Shown here: one piece after another, positions 1-13,615 of the stretch | Position numbering within the stretch: the stretch's first letter is position 1 | Layout of the letters: each line of letters starts with the position of its first letter | From: Dipetalonema caudispina | Taxonomy: Eukaryota; Nematoda; Chromadorea; Rhabditida; Onchocercidae | NCBI GenBank assembly: GCA_013365325.1 | Contig: JABVXV010000116.1 | Span: 1-64,000 of the forward strand | DNA length: 64,000 nt | Direction: 5' to 3' | Notes under the pieces: generated by a model | The model's database searches: none | What the model was told of the DNA's origin: nothing | Seen by the model: the letters and a program-made list of their open reading frames with translations, nothing else | Translations under genes and position numbers: made by a program

Positions 1-205
<205 letters not shown>

Positions 206-720
206 GAAAACATTCCTTCTCAATTATAAGCAAAAAATAATAAAGAAGCATTTCTCTCTCATAACGCTTTCATTTTTTTTAATCTTCAATAAAATCAGCT
301 CTCAGTTATTTGTTAAATACTTTCCACTTCTTCTGGAAAGTTGAGTTAAAACTTTGAAAATAAAAAGAAAAAGAGCAAAATTTAACTATGAGAACATCGA
401 ATTGAAAATATAAAACAACGAAATGTAAAGATAGGAGTATCTTTTTTTTCAGTTTCCTACAGTTTTGATTAAAATAGGAACATAAATCTAGAATTAATGA
501 AATATTACTTGATTGTCGTCAGTGTTGATATTATGATAAATACAATGATATATGCATGGGAAATTTCGAATAAGCTCTAAAATTTGAGTAAAACCAGTGA
601 ATGGTTAATTTAATATATAATTATACGAAATGAACCAAAGATAAATTAGTATAAATAAGCAATATAAGTGATATATGGAAGAGAAAATCAGCAATATCTG
701 TGATAAATTATAATTTATTA

Positions 721-760
721 GAGGTCATTATTATGAACCAGAGGTCAATATTATGAACCA
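721..760. repeat. 20-base tandem duplication
   Basis: Two adjacent 20-base copies beginning gaggtca and ending gaacca. They differ at one position. The repeat is non-coding. Confidence 0.9.
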
Positions 761-3072
761 GAAATTACTCTCAACCAATAATAGTGTTCCAAAAATTCGA
801 AAGAAACAAATGAATAATGAAATGAGAGAGAAGAATTCTTCAGAATCTGAGCCATATAAAAAATATGAAGACTCAAATTCAGATCAGAATATTATTATTC
901 TCTGGAAATAAAAATAAAAAAGCAATAGTTCACATTCAATTACAAGCAGACATTTTGAAAAATCAATGAGACATGAGGTGTTTTTATCGGCTCAAAGATT
1001 AAGTATTTAAAATTTCTGAAATTATTTTAGCGATTTTGAAAGTAAAACTTTCATGCCAAATAATAGTAATGAAAACAATGGTTATAAAAAATGAAAAATT
1101 AGAAGTATTATCTTTAATAATCTTTATAAAAAATTCGTTTATTTTCATAATTGTCACTTCTTACGGTAACTATTTATTTATGCATGAATGCAATTTCGGC
1201 TGAATAATTGCAACAAAGTTCCTTAATTTCAAAATATCAAGCAAAGTAGTCATTAAGCATTTACCAATTCAATGAAGTAAACAAATTTTTCCAGCCGTCA
1301 AATTATTCTGATCTATATTTAGTGAACAAATTGAAATATACGAAATGCCTGATTATCATTTATTTTTCTTCTTGCAATGGAATTGATAAAATCACATTAA
1401 TGCTTTTCTATTTTAAGATTTTCAAAGAAAAAATTTCATAAATGATTGTGAAAACTTGGAACAAACATCGAGAAATCTTACCGTTTTAATTTAAACTAAT
1501 TAGGATAGCATGCAGATTTTTATTTTAAGATTAAAATTTTTTCTAAAGTATAATTAAAATAAGCGTAATTAGAAGATATAAATTCAGGATAATGTGGTAC
1601 TATTGCAGATGTATTGTAAATTACCGATTAATAAACAACTATTATAAGAAATGATAAGTGAAATTTTCAGTCTAACTTTAATATAGAAGAATAAGAGTAT
1701 TTCAACTCTCTGATAGTTGGTTCTGATCTGAAGTTTGTCATAGGTACGACAAATAGTAGTCATACTCAATAAAAAGAATAATTGCGGAAATTTTAACACG
1801 AAGTGTCCCCAACTAGTTTCCAAAACATTCAATTAGTAATATCATAACTGCTTAATATGAAGCATCAAAATTAAATGAGTACTTTCAAAATTGATAAATT
1901 GAAGTGGTGCTAAACGTTTCATTGCATTAATTTCAACAATTAAATAATATGATAAAACGATGACTGAAAATTTCATTTAGATAAAAAAATTTTTCTCAAA
2001 AATGTGATAAATTCAGCGAAAATGATTTTTCTCTTTTTCATCAGAAAGACCAATGAATGCTTTTGCCGTTTTCCTTCTGTTTGCGGTGAAATAAATGCCA
2101 TCTGACGGTTTTGCATCCTGTTTCATCAACGCCTCTTCATCCGGAATAAATTTATTTGATCCAAAGTTCACATTTCATTCGTGTAAACTTTACATTAAGT
2201 GCAACTTCCTTTTACTTCATTGCATAACCCTTTTTCTTTTTCATCTTTTTTTTTTTTCATACCTTCTTTCATCAAACTCCTAAAAAGGAATCAGATTGAG
2301 AACGCCTTTATAACAAATTTCTATGTTTCACGGTTTTATGATTTTAAAAGTTGCAAGTTTTTGAATTCTATTAAACTTCTAAATTCAAGTTTTCATGCTT
2401 TAAGTTTTAAAAGATGCAGTTTTCACAGAACAATATTCTCAATTTTCAATTTATAATATCCACATCAGGATTATCATCATTAGCTCTGAATGATGGTGAA
2501 AAATTTTGTTATTATCATTTAATGTATCTTCGAATTCAATTTATTATCTCTATAAATTAAGTTGAAAAATAACTTGTTGTCTGGAAGAAAGTTCTTAGAT
2601 TGTAAATGAATATTTCAACCATCTTTTTCTCCTTGCTTCTCTCCTTTCAACAATAGCAACAAAACTGAACGACTGTTTTTAGGTGCTCAAATTATCATAA
2701 TTCTTCTTTAAATCCCAAGAATCGAATTAAAATATCGGAACATCCAATCGAGTTGATAACTTGGAACTTAGGATAAAATTCACTTCATTTCGATGATCGA
2801 AACTTCTCCAAATTCAGATAATTCGATTGCCTGCTTGATATTTCATTCAGTAACCTAGATAATAAATAAATAGGTAAATGAAAGCCTATCAACGAATCTT
2901 CCTTTCGAATTATTATTTGAGTGATAAATGAGAATCTTAATAATGTTAGCTGAAACTAACAAAAACCTTATTTTAAAGGCTTTATTTTGGTGTAAAAAAT
3001 AAACAGACTTCAAAGATTTTTTTTTTTTTTTTTAGAATTTTTTGTCCATTCTTAATTTAATAGAAAATATTG

Positions 3073-3076
<4 letters not shown>

Positions 3077-3117
<41 letters not shown>
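3077..3117. repeat. Poly(A) run of about 41 bases
   Basis: Uninterrupted A tract. Similar long A or T runs recur through the window, for example near 42,470, 43,460, 55,592 and 58,118. No retrotransposon open frame or target-site duplication was seen beside it. Confidence 0.95.
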
Positions 3118-3118
<1 letters not shown>

Positions 3119-5054
3119 CAAACTAAATTTGCATGAAGTATGATAATACAACCAGGGTCAAGAAGTGAAATGATTATTTTATTAGGTTACAATTTTAGAA
3201 AATTTGGTAATAATTTAAGAAATACCATGACAGTAAAAAATTTAAAAATAATTCGTGCAATGTCATAGGTTTAGAAAACCAAACGACAACTTGAGAAATA
3301 TTATAACTTCAAAAAATTTAACAGTAATTTAAAAATTTGCAGTCGAAATGATTTTGGTGAAGCAATATGTAGAAAAGAATTGATCGATACGATCTTTTCA
3401 TAGTTCATCCTTTTTTGTTTTATTTTTAATCAAGAAAAATAAATGACCTCACATATGTCAAAAAAGAAAAAAATTTCCATTTCTTCAGACAATCATTAAC
3501 ATTAACAGTAACAAACACAAAAATAGAACAGTTAGGTTAAAAACCAATAACTTGGATTATAAAAAGGAACTAAAAATTTAAAAGGAAAGAAAAAAAAAAA
3601 AAAAAAAGAAACTGAATTCAGAAAGAAGGAATGGAAGGAAGGAAAGATAGAGCAATAGAAAAGTACAAGTAATTCGAGTTGTTACGAAAATTTCAACAGG
3701 AAATTGAAAGGAAAGATACGAGTTCAATCATGCTAAGATAAAACTAACCAATTTAAAACTATCTAACAAACTTCCCTATCTTTTCTACGTTATCTTCTAA
3801 TAAGAGTTTAAAGTAATTTTATTCCTCATCTTCAATTTTTGCATAGAAGTCAAAGATCTATCCTGAGTGAATTGAAAGTTATAAAAACAAAAAGATCATT
3901 CATTTTTACCCATTTTATTATCATAACAAAATTTAAATGAGCATTTTGTTGTGATACAAATTGAGGAATCGTTGAAACTTTGTTAAACATCGCGTAAGGA
4001 ATAGAACTGATGAATGTAAAATGGATAAAAATGAATGACCAACTTCTCTTCTTATTATCCAAAATATTCAGGATGACTAATTTTGCCGTTTGTAAATTTC
4101 ATTGTTTCTCTATGAAAGAAAAAAAGATGCTGGAAGTTCAAAAAGAAGTGATGAAAATATTACTAATAACAAATTCATATAAATGTTTAAATATTTGTAT
4201 TCAACTTTTTAATGCAATTTTTTTAATATTGATAGATTAAGTAATGAATAAGGTAAATGAGGTTCATGAGTTTCTTCCCTTCCATAAATAACTTTCTTCA
4301 GTTAATAATTGCGACGTAACTGAAAACACAAATATAGCACCAACCATTCATTATAGGTAGACATAAATTTATTTTTCACATATGAGATTTCATAACGATC
4401 GAAAAAAAAAAAAAGAAAAACAAGTAATTTTCGCAAATGTTTCACCACGTCCTGATTGAATATGAACGATTCATCAAAAAGTTGTGGAAATAAATCATGT
4501 AAATAGGCATCGGCAATGTCCGCTTTTTTCATCATATAAGATACATGAAAGGGATAACAGAAAACTTACTAAATAGTAAATCAAAAAAAGCGTAAATGAA
4601 AAATATCAAAAATTCCAGACAATCAAAAAATACATTTTGAGCAAAACCGATTATATATATCAATATATACATATTTAAAAATTGCAAAATCATTAAAAAA
4701 TTATCACATATGAACGGTTAAAGTACATGACCAAAATGTAATGTGGAACAGGATTAAGGATTTTGGCAAACAAAATTTTTAAAAAAGGGAATAAGAATGC
4801 GATGAAATAAGTGCAAGTGCAGAAAAAAGTAACACAATTTAAATATTTGAATGATGTTTTCGCGAAAAAACCAAGATGGGAATGATACTTTCGAGAAATC
4901 GAAAAGGTTTAAATTTTGATACAACAATATCTAGAAGTTTAGAGTCCACGCAATTGTCTGCAATTTGCTCCAGACGATGGAATTACCTTAAAATATCATT
5001 ATTCACAGGAATGTTACTGCAACTTGTTTAATTACTGACTTGCGGAATTTCACA

Positions 5055-8000
5055 TCACAATAGCATCTTTCCAAAAGCGTCATAATTTCTTGCAGTAGAT
5101 TAGAAAAAGGAGCCAAAAGATAACAGGAAAGAGTCAGATCAAATTTATAACTATACCAAGTTTACCTCTATTCTAAAAATAAATAAAATAACTGCAAGAA
5201 AACTGACCTCCTCTACTGCATTTTTAAGATTATCCTGTGTGATTAACAGTTGTTCCTCAGGTAGTGCCATGCCGGCTTCTATTGCTCCGATCCGCTTCCG
5301 TATTGCATCCATTTGTGCATGTGAAATTACTGCATGTAAATCTGCTCCTGATGATAAATGACCACATGATTCTGCCTAGAGTGCAAGTTTTTCAAGAAAC
5401 ACGTAAAAATTGAAATAAGACATATTACCTAAAAATTTGAGCACACCAAGAATTTTGTCTAAAAATTGATATAGCTATAATCATAAATCCAAAATTGGCT
5501 TGCACGAAAATTGCAAGCTTAGGCTGACCAGTTAACAGAATTCGCACCTTCCTCAAATTTACTTTTTCAAGGATTACTATCATAATCACGGATTATACCT
5601 AAAGTTCACGAACTATATCAACGATTCCTAGCAATTTTTTCGTTAATTTCTATCACCAATGATATTTCTGAAATCAAATTGAGCTGTGAGAATCTTTTTA
5701 GATAAATTAACTTATTCACAACATACAATTTCTTTCAAATCGACATCATCGGCAAATGTTATATTTCGGCTAGCTGCACGGAGTATACGTTCACGTGTTA
5801 CAACATCCCTTGTTCCACTTACTTCAATGATTTTATCAAACCTTGAAATAGATAAAGAGTAGAAAGAAAAGTAGTAAAAACGAATAAATTTAAATAAATA
5901 GGATATTTCACTGGTTAGAATGGATGAATATATTACAATGTTTTCGAATTATGATAGAACATAATATAAATTTTCCAAACTACCTTCCTGGCCTTAGCAG
6001 CGATGAGTCCAATAAATCAAGCCGATTTGTGGCACCCAAAACAAAGATTTTTGAATCTTCCAAGCAATCTAATTCTGCAGTCAATTGTGACACAATACTG
6101 GAATTAAATATGAATTGGATAGTGCAAATGACAGCGATACTGTACTGCATTGGAGATGGATATTTTAAATTCTAGCTGATAAACGCACTTGTCAACTACA
6201 CGACTAGAATCACCGCAACGACCTCGTTTGGAAGCAAGAGAATCGAGTTCATCGAAGAATAACACGCAAGGCTCAGCCATTCGAGCTTTTTCAAAAACTA
6301 AAAGAATTGATTTAAACAAATTTCAAATATCTACAGTACTTCCATTACCGTGATAACTATCTAATTTAAGATCGCACAGCTTCAGAACTCGCTGCTGCAT
6401 GACATAATTCAGAAATACCATCAACTCAGATTGTTAAAAAAAAAAACCAGTTACCTTTACGAACGTTTGCTTCGCTTTGGCCAACATATTTGTTGAGAAG
6501 TTCAGGTCCTTTCACACTCAGAAAAGTTATTTTAAACTGATTTGCGATAGCTGTAAAATAATAATCAAAAATACTTCACATGTTCTAATATCAAAGAAAT
6601 AAATATATACAAACACAAATAATATACTTTCTCTTCTTACATAAACTTACTGCAGATTGAGGAAAAACAAAAAATGCATAAATTAAAATTCATAACTCTC
6701 AATTTTAAAGAAAGTCTTAATTTTTAAGCAAATATGATGCAATATGATGCTTAATTTACGTTTGAATATCACCGCTGTCTGCAAATTTCATCAACCAAAC
6801 TCAAACCTTTAGCAATGAGTGTTTTACCACAACCAGGTGGACCGTATAACAAAGCGCCGCTACGTTTCATATTTTTCTTCCCTTGCAAATTCAGAATTAA
6901 ACTTTCAATAACAACTTCTTTAACATTGTCTAAACCACCAACATCATCCCATGTTACTTTTGGTATCTATAAATTTTTTTATGCACGAAACAGAAAAATT
7001 GTAATTTAAAGTAACACAGTTCTAAACCTGTAAATAATAATGTTAACTCTTAAAATTTCAAGAAAATTATTAACTGATCTACTTTTCAAATTCCTGTAAA
7101 CAAATGATTAACATCGCACATTACTAATTAACATCTATAGGAAATGTAGGAGATGGGTCATAACAGGACGTAATAAACTACAAAAGGAAAATTAAGATAA
7201 TTGGTGATATGTTAATCAGAATATACAGCAATAACTCCACAGTATTAAAAATTCGAGCTATTTATGTGATTTCCTAAAGAATGAACTGTACTTCAATTGG
7301 ATTACAGAGTTAGTGGTTCTTTTCCATCGAGTATGATTCATCAAAGGACTTTTTAAATCAAACTCAAAAGCTATTGGCTAATAGCTTACAATAGGTGCTC
7401 CAACTTTATCAGCCAATCTCTTGTTACGCGTATCAATTGCCCATATGAAGTGTTCAGTCTTCAACTTTGATCTGTAAAAAAAAATCTCAAATATTTGAAA
7501 ACATCATGCATCCTGACTGCCCTTACCCAAACAAAATAAAAACACTCACGAATTTGTAGACTCTTTTGAGAATAATGCATCCGACAATAAAGTATGGAGA
7601 TCGGATAAAGTAAACCCCTAAAATATGGCAAATTTTGAGTATTGTCGATTTTCATGTAATTTATTAATATTCAAATTTCTCTGGACTTAATCAACTCGAA
7701 GTATACTAGAATAAGAGATACAATGAATTTCACAGATAATGATAAATTCTAACGAAAAAAAAAAAAAGAACCAAGAATAACCTACGCTTGTTTGATGAGC
7801 GACTGCAGCAGTATCGACGAGACCTGGTTCATCAAGTTCACGTATAATTATGGATTTTCGATCTTCTTCGGTGAGTAACGGAATTTGGAAATGGTAAAGG
7901 ATTAGAGAACGTAAAGATACCGGTAAAGTTGGTAATTTGTCGCAATTACAAACCAAAAATATAGCAGGTATGGTAAAAGTTTTAAGAAGTTTTGTCAAAC

Positions 8001-11000
8001 AAATCAACCCTCGAGTATCTGCAAAAAGACTGTTCTTTGAAAACTTAGAAAAATTGCATATTTGACATCAAGATAAATCAGACTTGCATTAAAGTCCCTA
8101 ATGCTTACATAAAATGCGTTACAGAAATCTGCTAATAATCATCAATTCAAGAGAGAGATAATCATCATCATCAGGGTGAACAGGACGGTTTAGTTACTGA
8201 GATAACAAATACTGAATAATCGTGTGCTAAACAAAAATTTATCTGATCTTTTTTGAATGAGGTTTACGCAGATTGAATCTTTAAGTATGAAGTTCAACTA
8301 TATCCTCACAAAAAAAATCCTTTTTCATCTATTGAATTTAGAATCGACCAATAAGGTAATGTTGCAATCGTTTAAAATCTATGATAAACAGCAGTAATCT
8401 AACGCTGATTAGCTGCTCGAAATGAGATGGATAGCATGCAATGTTTTCTATCATCTAATTTTGAAATAAAGAAGTTATTTCGAATGAAATTGTTGCAGTT
8501 AAAAAAGTGGTGAACAAGGTATTCTCATTTTGTGTTAAATTAACTGAAAGTGAAATTAGGAAGAAAAGTTAGTAGGGACTTTGGTGATACGAAGGTTATT
8601 AAGTGGAGAAATTCAGAGCACCTTGCTTAGCGCCATCTACGTCGTAGCCAAGTAAATCTGCGTTTAGAAGAGCCAACAATGAAAAATTATTTGTTGAAGC
8701 TAAAAAAATTAATATATCCAAAACGAATTAAGAAATAAACATTTGAAGATTAAATAAATTAATATCTTTCTTACCATTTGAATTTAAAGTTAAATTGAGC
8801 AAAAAGGCATCAGACAAAATATTTATGAAGTATAGGTAACGTAATCAGAAAGAACCTTTTTCGAAAACATTACGAATATTTGTTTCATAAGTCGCAGGTG
8901 CATCACTCCAAATATTAAAACAGTTGGAGAAGTAAACATCGAGATGTGTCAGAGAAGATAAGTACTTCAGAAATAATTTCTTCCCAGAACCTGGTGAACC
9001 ACTGAGAAGTATAACCAAAGTTGAAGAGGATGTTTCCAGTCTACAATTGGCTTTGATCAAAGAAGAAATTCGTCGTGCTACTCCTAAGAATTTTTCCGGC
9101 ACGTAACATGTAATATCACTGTACGGGATTTTGTCGTAAATCTCCTTATCCTGTAAAATACGAACAATGTCATTCAAAGCAAATTAAAACCGCAGTTAAC
9201 TTCATCCGTTTGATGCAAAATGACCTAGCCTAAAAACGTCAAGCATTATTTTTAAAGAAAAGAAACAAAGCCCGAAGAATATACTTAAAAAATTCGTATT
9301 AATGAGAAGGCTCATTAAAATTGGAGAGGAACAACTGGAAGAATGAAATTCACAAAATATGCGAAAGTTATAAAGTTTGGTGATTGATATTTCGTTAGGA
9401 AGAAGCTAAATCTTAATCTTAATAATTAAGCAAGAAGAAAACCATAATAATATAACATAAGAATATAACTAAAAAGGAAAAAGATTAAATTATTTCCTTT
9501 TTGATACAAGTGAAATTGAGTATCAAAAGACCTGATATAACATTGTATTTTGTGAATCAATGATAGCTTCCGATAGTCCTTCCGAATCTTCGAAATAAAG
9601 AATCTAAAGATACAATATTTGTATGAAGTTAAACATCACTAATAAAAACTAAAAAAACAGAAGTTAAGTTTTTTTGAAGAGAATCAATGAAAAACAGCCG
9701 CACAGTTTATTGATTTAGGTAAATACTCATTTATAGCTATCAAGAATTAACGCTAATAAAGAGTTTATCTTAGAAAATATTATAACTACCTTAAAAAATA
9801 TCTCTTTCACTTTTCTGTTCCATGGTTTACACCAAGGAATAGCAATGACATCTCCCACCGAAACCAGCCTAAAAAAGTGTATACATTACTTCCACAAAAA
9901 TCATTAATCTGAGAATATGTAAGCTTACAAAAATCTAAATCTTATCAAACTGTAACATTCAAAGAGATAGAAATAAATAGATATTCAACCAGCATAAAGC
10001 AGGTTAAAAGTTCGAAATGAAGAAGACGTTGAAGCTATAATTAAAGAGCTTTTGATGCATTAACAGTGGTACTTTGGGAAAGCATGTGATCTGAGGTACA
10101 TGTGCATTTAAATCTTGAACAGATTTATGATATAATAACTACAATGAATTGATGGAAATACCAGAAAAACATGATCTTTTGACAAATTTATACCACAAAT
10201 TTGCAGCATTTATAACAACTGATAACACTTAATGGAAATTCCTGCTGATAATTGGATGAAAGCAAAAAAGAAGAATAGCCAGAAATATGGACCTTGGTGT
10301 TTGAAAATATTTTTGAAGTTCGTCAGAATAATCAGACCATGGATCGTAAAATGATGTAATAATCAAAGCAATATGAACACTGCGTGAAATACATGGTTCT
10401 GGCTCATCCAACGGAAAAACAGTCTAGAAATAAAGTAATTTCGTTAGTTCGCAAGGAAAATAAACAATACATCAATGTACTACTATAGAAATGAAATTAA
10501 TATACTTTCTGCGATCTCTGATTTCTGATGATCTAATTCTAGCTATCACGTAGCTTAATTAATATTTGTATTTTCAATGCTTACTTCAAAAGATTATGAA
10601 AGAATTTTCCTTTGTAATTATAAAAATGAAATGGGATGACAGAGCAGAGAGACTTATTCATCACAATGAGCACAAAAAAAGTATTTTTTTAATGCACTAT
10701 AACATGATCAACAGCAAGATTTAATGCGGATTGATGCTAAGAATAACTAAAACTGTACTATTATTCATCAAATAATAGTTCAAACTATTTAAAAACATAA
10801 TAGAGAAACAGTCATTAAAAAATGAATCTCCACATTTAATTAGATTAAGAATTTAGAGAATTTCACAATTAATTAGATTAAAAACTTAGAGAATCTCCGC
10901 AATTAAGAATTTCATTTTCGAAATCACATATCACATACAATCAGGTAACTGACAGATGACCCCATAAAATATGATTATGAATTTGAAAAGAGAGATTAAA

Positions 11001-11569
11001 CGGAAGTAGCATAGTTGATGGAATCAGGCACTTGTTCCGGAATGATGGAGGCAACCATAACTGGAGAAGTGTATGCTAATTAACCGAGGAATCTTGATGA
11101 TATTTGGAATCTAACGATAGGTTAAAATATGTAAATGCAAAAAAAAAGGGTACCTCAACTAATGCATCCTCAAGATGAAGTCCTCTGTTAGAAAGATTAA
11201 ACGCACTAAGCTCATCGATGAAAGCAATAGGTTCGTCGCATAGTATTGGATAAATTTCGACAGGATATATAACTACTTTTCGAGCATCGCTGTTACGATT
11301 TTTTACAACCAGTTTTTTCATATTTTTGATATCAGTTGTAATGAGAAAAACATAGCGACAATCGATCCATATTGCTGTTTTAGAACTGAAAACATTCTTA
11401 AATGGGAAATTTTTGGATTAAATCAACTAATAACATTTTATGTCAGTTTCAAAATGAGATGACAAAATTACTTGTGCAATTTGGAACTAGAAATAAAATT
11501 TAAAATTGAAATTATGTCAACGTTCGGTAAAGCGAGCAGTAGATTAGATGAAGCGGTTAGACGACTCAT
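5055..11569 (-). CDS. prx-6: Peroxisomal biogenesis AAA ATPase PEX6 (nematode prx-6), about 17 exons
   Basis: PEX6 with PEX1 forms the peroxisomal AAA+ motor that pulls ubiquitinated PEX5 receptor from the membrane for recycling. The start chosen is the ATG at 11,569 (MSRLTASSN), joined in frame to an exon reading [13 protein letters not shown]. The first AAA domain (about 9,170-7,780) has a degenerate Walker A, GSPGSGKK, and a Walker B region [13 protein letters not shown] without the usual acidic pair. The second domain (about 6,970-5,740) is intact: WDDVGG, Walker A GPPGCGKT, pore-side [18 protein letters not shown], Walker [12 protein letters not shown], then [13 protein letters not shown] and RPGRFDK. 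That run is the PEX6 signature and distinguishes it from PEX1, NSF and p97. The last exon (ending [10 protein letters not shown]) and the boundaries of several N-terminal exons are less certain. The D1/D2 asymmetry is normal for this family. Confidence 0.88.
10825..10909. repeat. Short minisatellite, about 2.5 copies of a 34-base unit
   Basis: Diverged tandem copies sharing a core taattagatta followed by acttagag or atttagag. They lie in an intron of the PEX6 gene. Confidence 0.75.
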
Positions 11570-13615
11570 AGTGGAAACCTCAAAAAGTTGGTAAATAACT
11601 ATGTCACATCATCAACACTGAAACGATGTGTTGTAGTGAATGACGAATTATAATTAATACTATGTTAGAGGCCAGTGGTAAATTGGGAATTTCAAGCTTA
11701 AAAACATATTAGAAACCGATTTAGATTATTATGCCCTAACATAAGTAAATTGAGCCAGAGATTCTTTGCTTTTCTTTATTATTTACAACCAATTTGATTT
11801 TTTAATCGCCAACTACTTTTACTTATCTGTTCTGGTCGTAAGCAACAATTTGGTTACCATTCCCCTGAAACTTTCAGGTTACACGATTCCCTGAATAGTC
11901 TAAGCAATGCGTTTACCGGTAATGAATGATGTAAAAGTTGAACAGAGTCAATAGAAAATTTCACAAAAATAAAAATCCCCCTAATCTACTCGTTGACAAG
12001 AAAGCACTATCGAAGATGATAAATGACTTCTAATATGATAAAAGACAGAAACCTTTGATAGCCATAACGACAACGCTTCGCTTTGATAGAAATTTGTTGG
12101 TCTTTGCGATGCTTCCAGATATATTGACTTGGATTTTTCTGTAACCGTCTGATGTATAATACCGCCAAAAATTGTGCAAGCTTATAGTACAGCAAAATCC
12201 GTTTATACCACTTCATAACGATCTAAAATGATGCTATCTTAAGATTTAAAAAAAAAAAAATTCAATACAGCCAATACGAACAAATCGAAAAAAAAACCTT
12301 TAACACTGTGAAGACTTCACCGTTGTCAATTAATACGCACGTAGTTGCAAATTCAATGCAAAAAATGATAACGAAATTGATTTAACGTAAGACACAAATA
12401 TAACCCATATTAATAATATATGTAGTTCAGGCAATTAATCTTCAGACATCCTCCCAGATCCAATTAGATTCAAGTGATATATCACGTTATGTATATAAAT
12501 ATGAAAAATTATAATGCAGTCACATAGGAGACAAATATATGTTTTATTTTTTTTTTTAAAATAACACATAGTACAGTGTGAAAATGAACAAAATAACGAT
12601 AAGTCATACACAAAACATTCTACCTAACAAATAGTAATATGCGGTAAATTACTGCAGTGTGGACAACTTCACTTTACACGGAACTTTTATCCGACGTACG
12701 ATATGCGCCAGCCTTAAATGATAAGGAATGTTCGTACACACAACTATAGCAAAGACAATATAGTTTAAAACTACACTGATTGCTCAATGTGTGATAAAAT
12801 GATCAAATAAGAAAACATAACATCCAATCTAAAGTATGATAACAAAGTAAAAATGCATAGTATTGGGCAATATTTTTGTTTCAAAAATTGCAGTAATAAG
12901 TGACAAATCCATCTGTACAAAAGAAACATGAGAGAGCTAATCACGGGATTCAGCAAAAGCTAATAAAAAAATAACAATAACCGTAATACGTGGAGATATT
13001 GCATGCAAACAATTATTATACATAAGTAGGAATGCAAATGCTAAATATACATTAAATTCCTATGAGCAATAAGTAAGTATAATGCATGGAATTATAATAT
13101 GCAAAGAAGTTTACAAAGAAGCCCTTAAGAAGTGCAAGTTTATAAACACTCTTTGTTGATCTAATGAACTGAACCGAAAAAGTTTTGGCCTACAAGTTTT
13201 ATCCTACTAAACAAGAACTGACATATAATGAAAGAGTTGAAATATTATTTTCTATTCATGAAACAGCAGAAGATTTCATATTCCATGCAACCTTATATAG
13301 TAACTTGACCTCATACGCTCATTCAGAGCTGGGTGACTAATTTGAACCTTGAAATTGTGAGAAACTACAGAATGTTATGAATTGCCGGCAGAAAGCACAA
13401 CCTCTGGGGTGTCCAAAAAAACAATAATATGAAAATCTGTTGTATTTTCCAGTTCTTTTTTGATTTAGGCTTATTAAAAAAGTAACTGGATCGTTTTAAA
13501 ATAACATTAGAGAGAAGAAAATTATCCATATAAAAGAAAGACTAAATGTAATGTATATTATGCACTAATGAAAGGCTTCCGCAGTAAATTATAAAGATCT
13601 GATGACTATTTGCAG
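11570..13615. other. Intergenic: PEX6 upstream region and 3' flank of the BMP-like gene
   Basis: The PEX6 gene starts at the left edge and the BMP-like gene stops at the right edge, both on the minus strand. A minus-strand open frame near 12,007-12,216 shows no family motif and no splice partners. Nothing else is supportable. At 2 kb the gap is too wide for a typical nematode operon. Confidence 0.55.

Larger units (their letters stand above)
206..5054. other. Gene-poor AT-rich stretch downstream of the PEX6 gene
   Basis: No open frame here shows recognisable protein motifs or a chain of in-frame exons. It holds long A and T runs, a 20-base tandem duplication at 721-760, and one isolated open frame on the minus strand near 4,420-4,535 that looks slightly more protein-like than its surroundings but joins to nothing. 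The right end should include the 3' untranslated region of the minus-strand PEX6 gene. Confidence 0.6.

Noticed and set aside
4302..4535. Minus-strand frame (KKADIADAYLHDLFPQLF) as a possible extra PEX6 or neighbouring exon.
   Set aside because: It looks mildly protein-like but cannot be joined to PEX6 in frame and has no family similarity; it is noted only within the gene-poor stretch.
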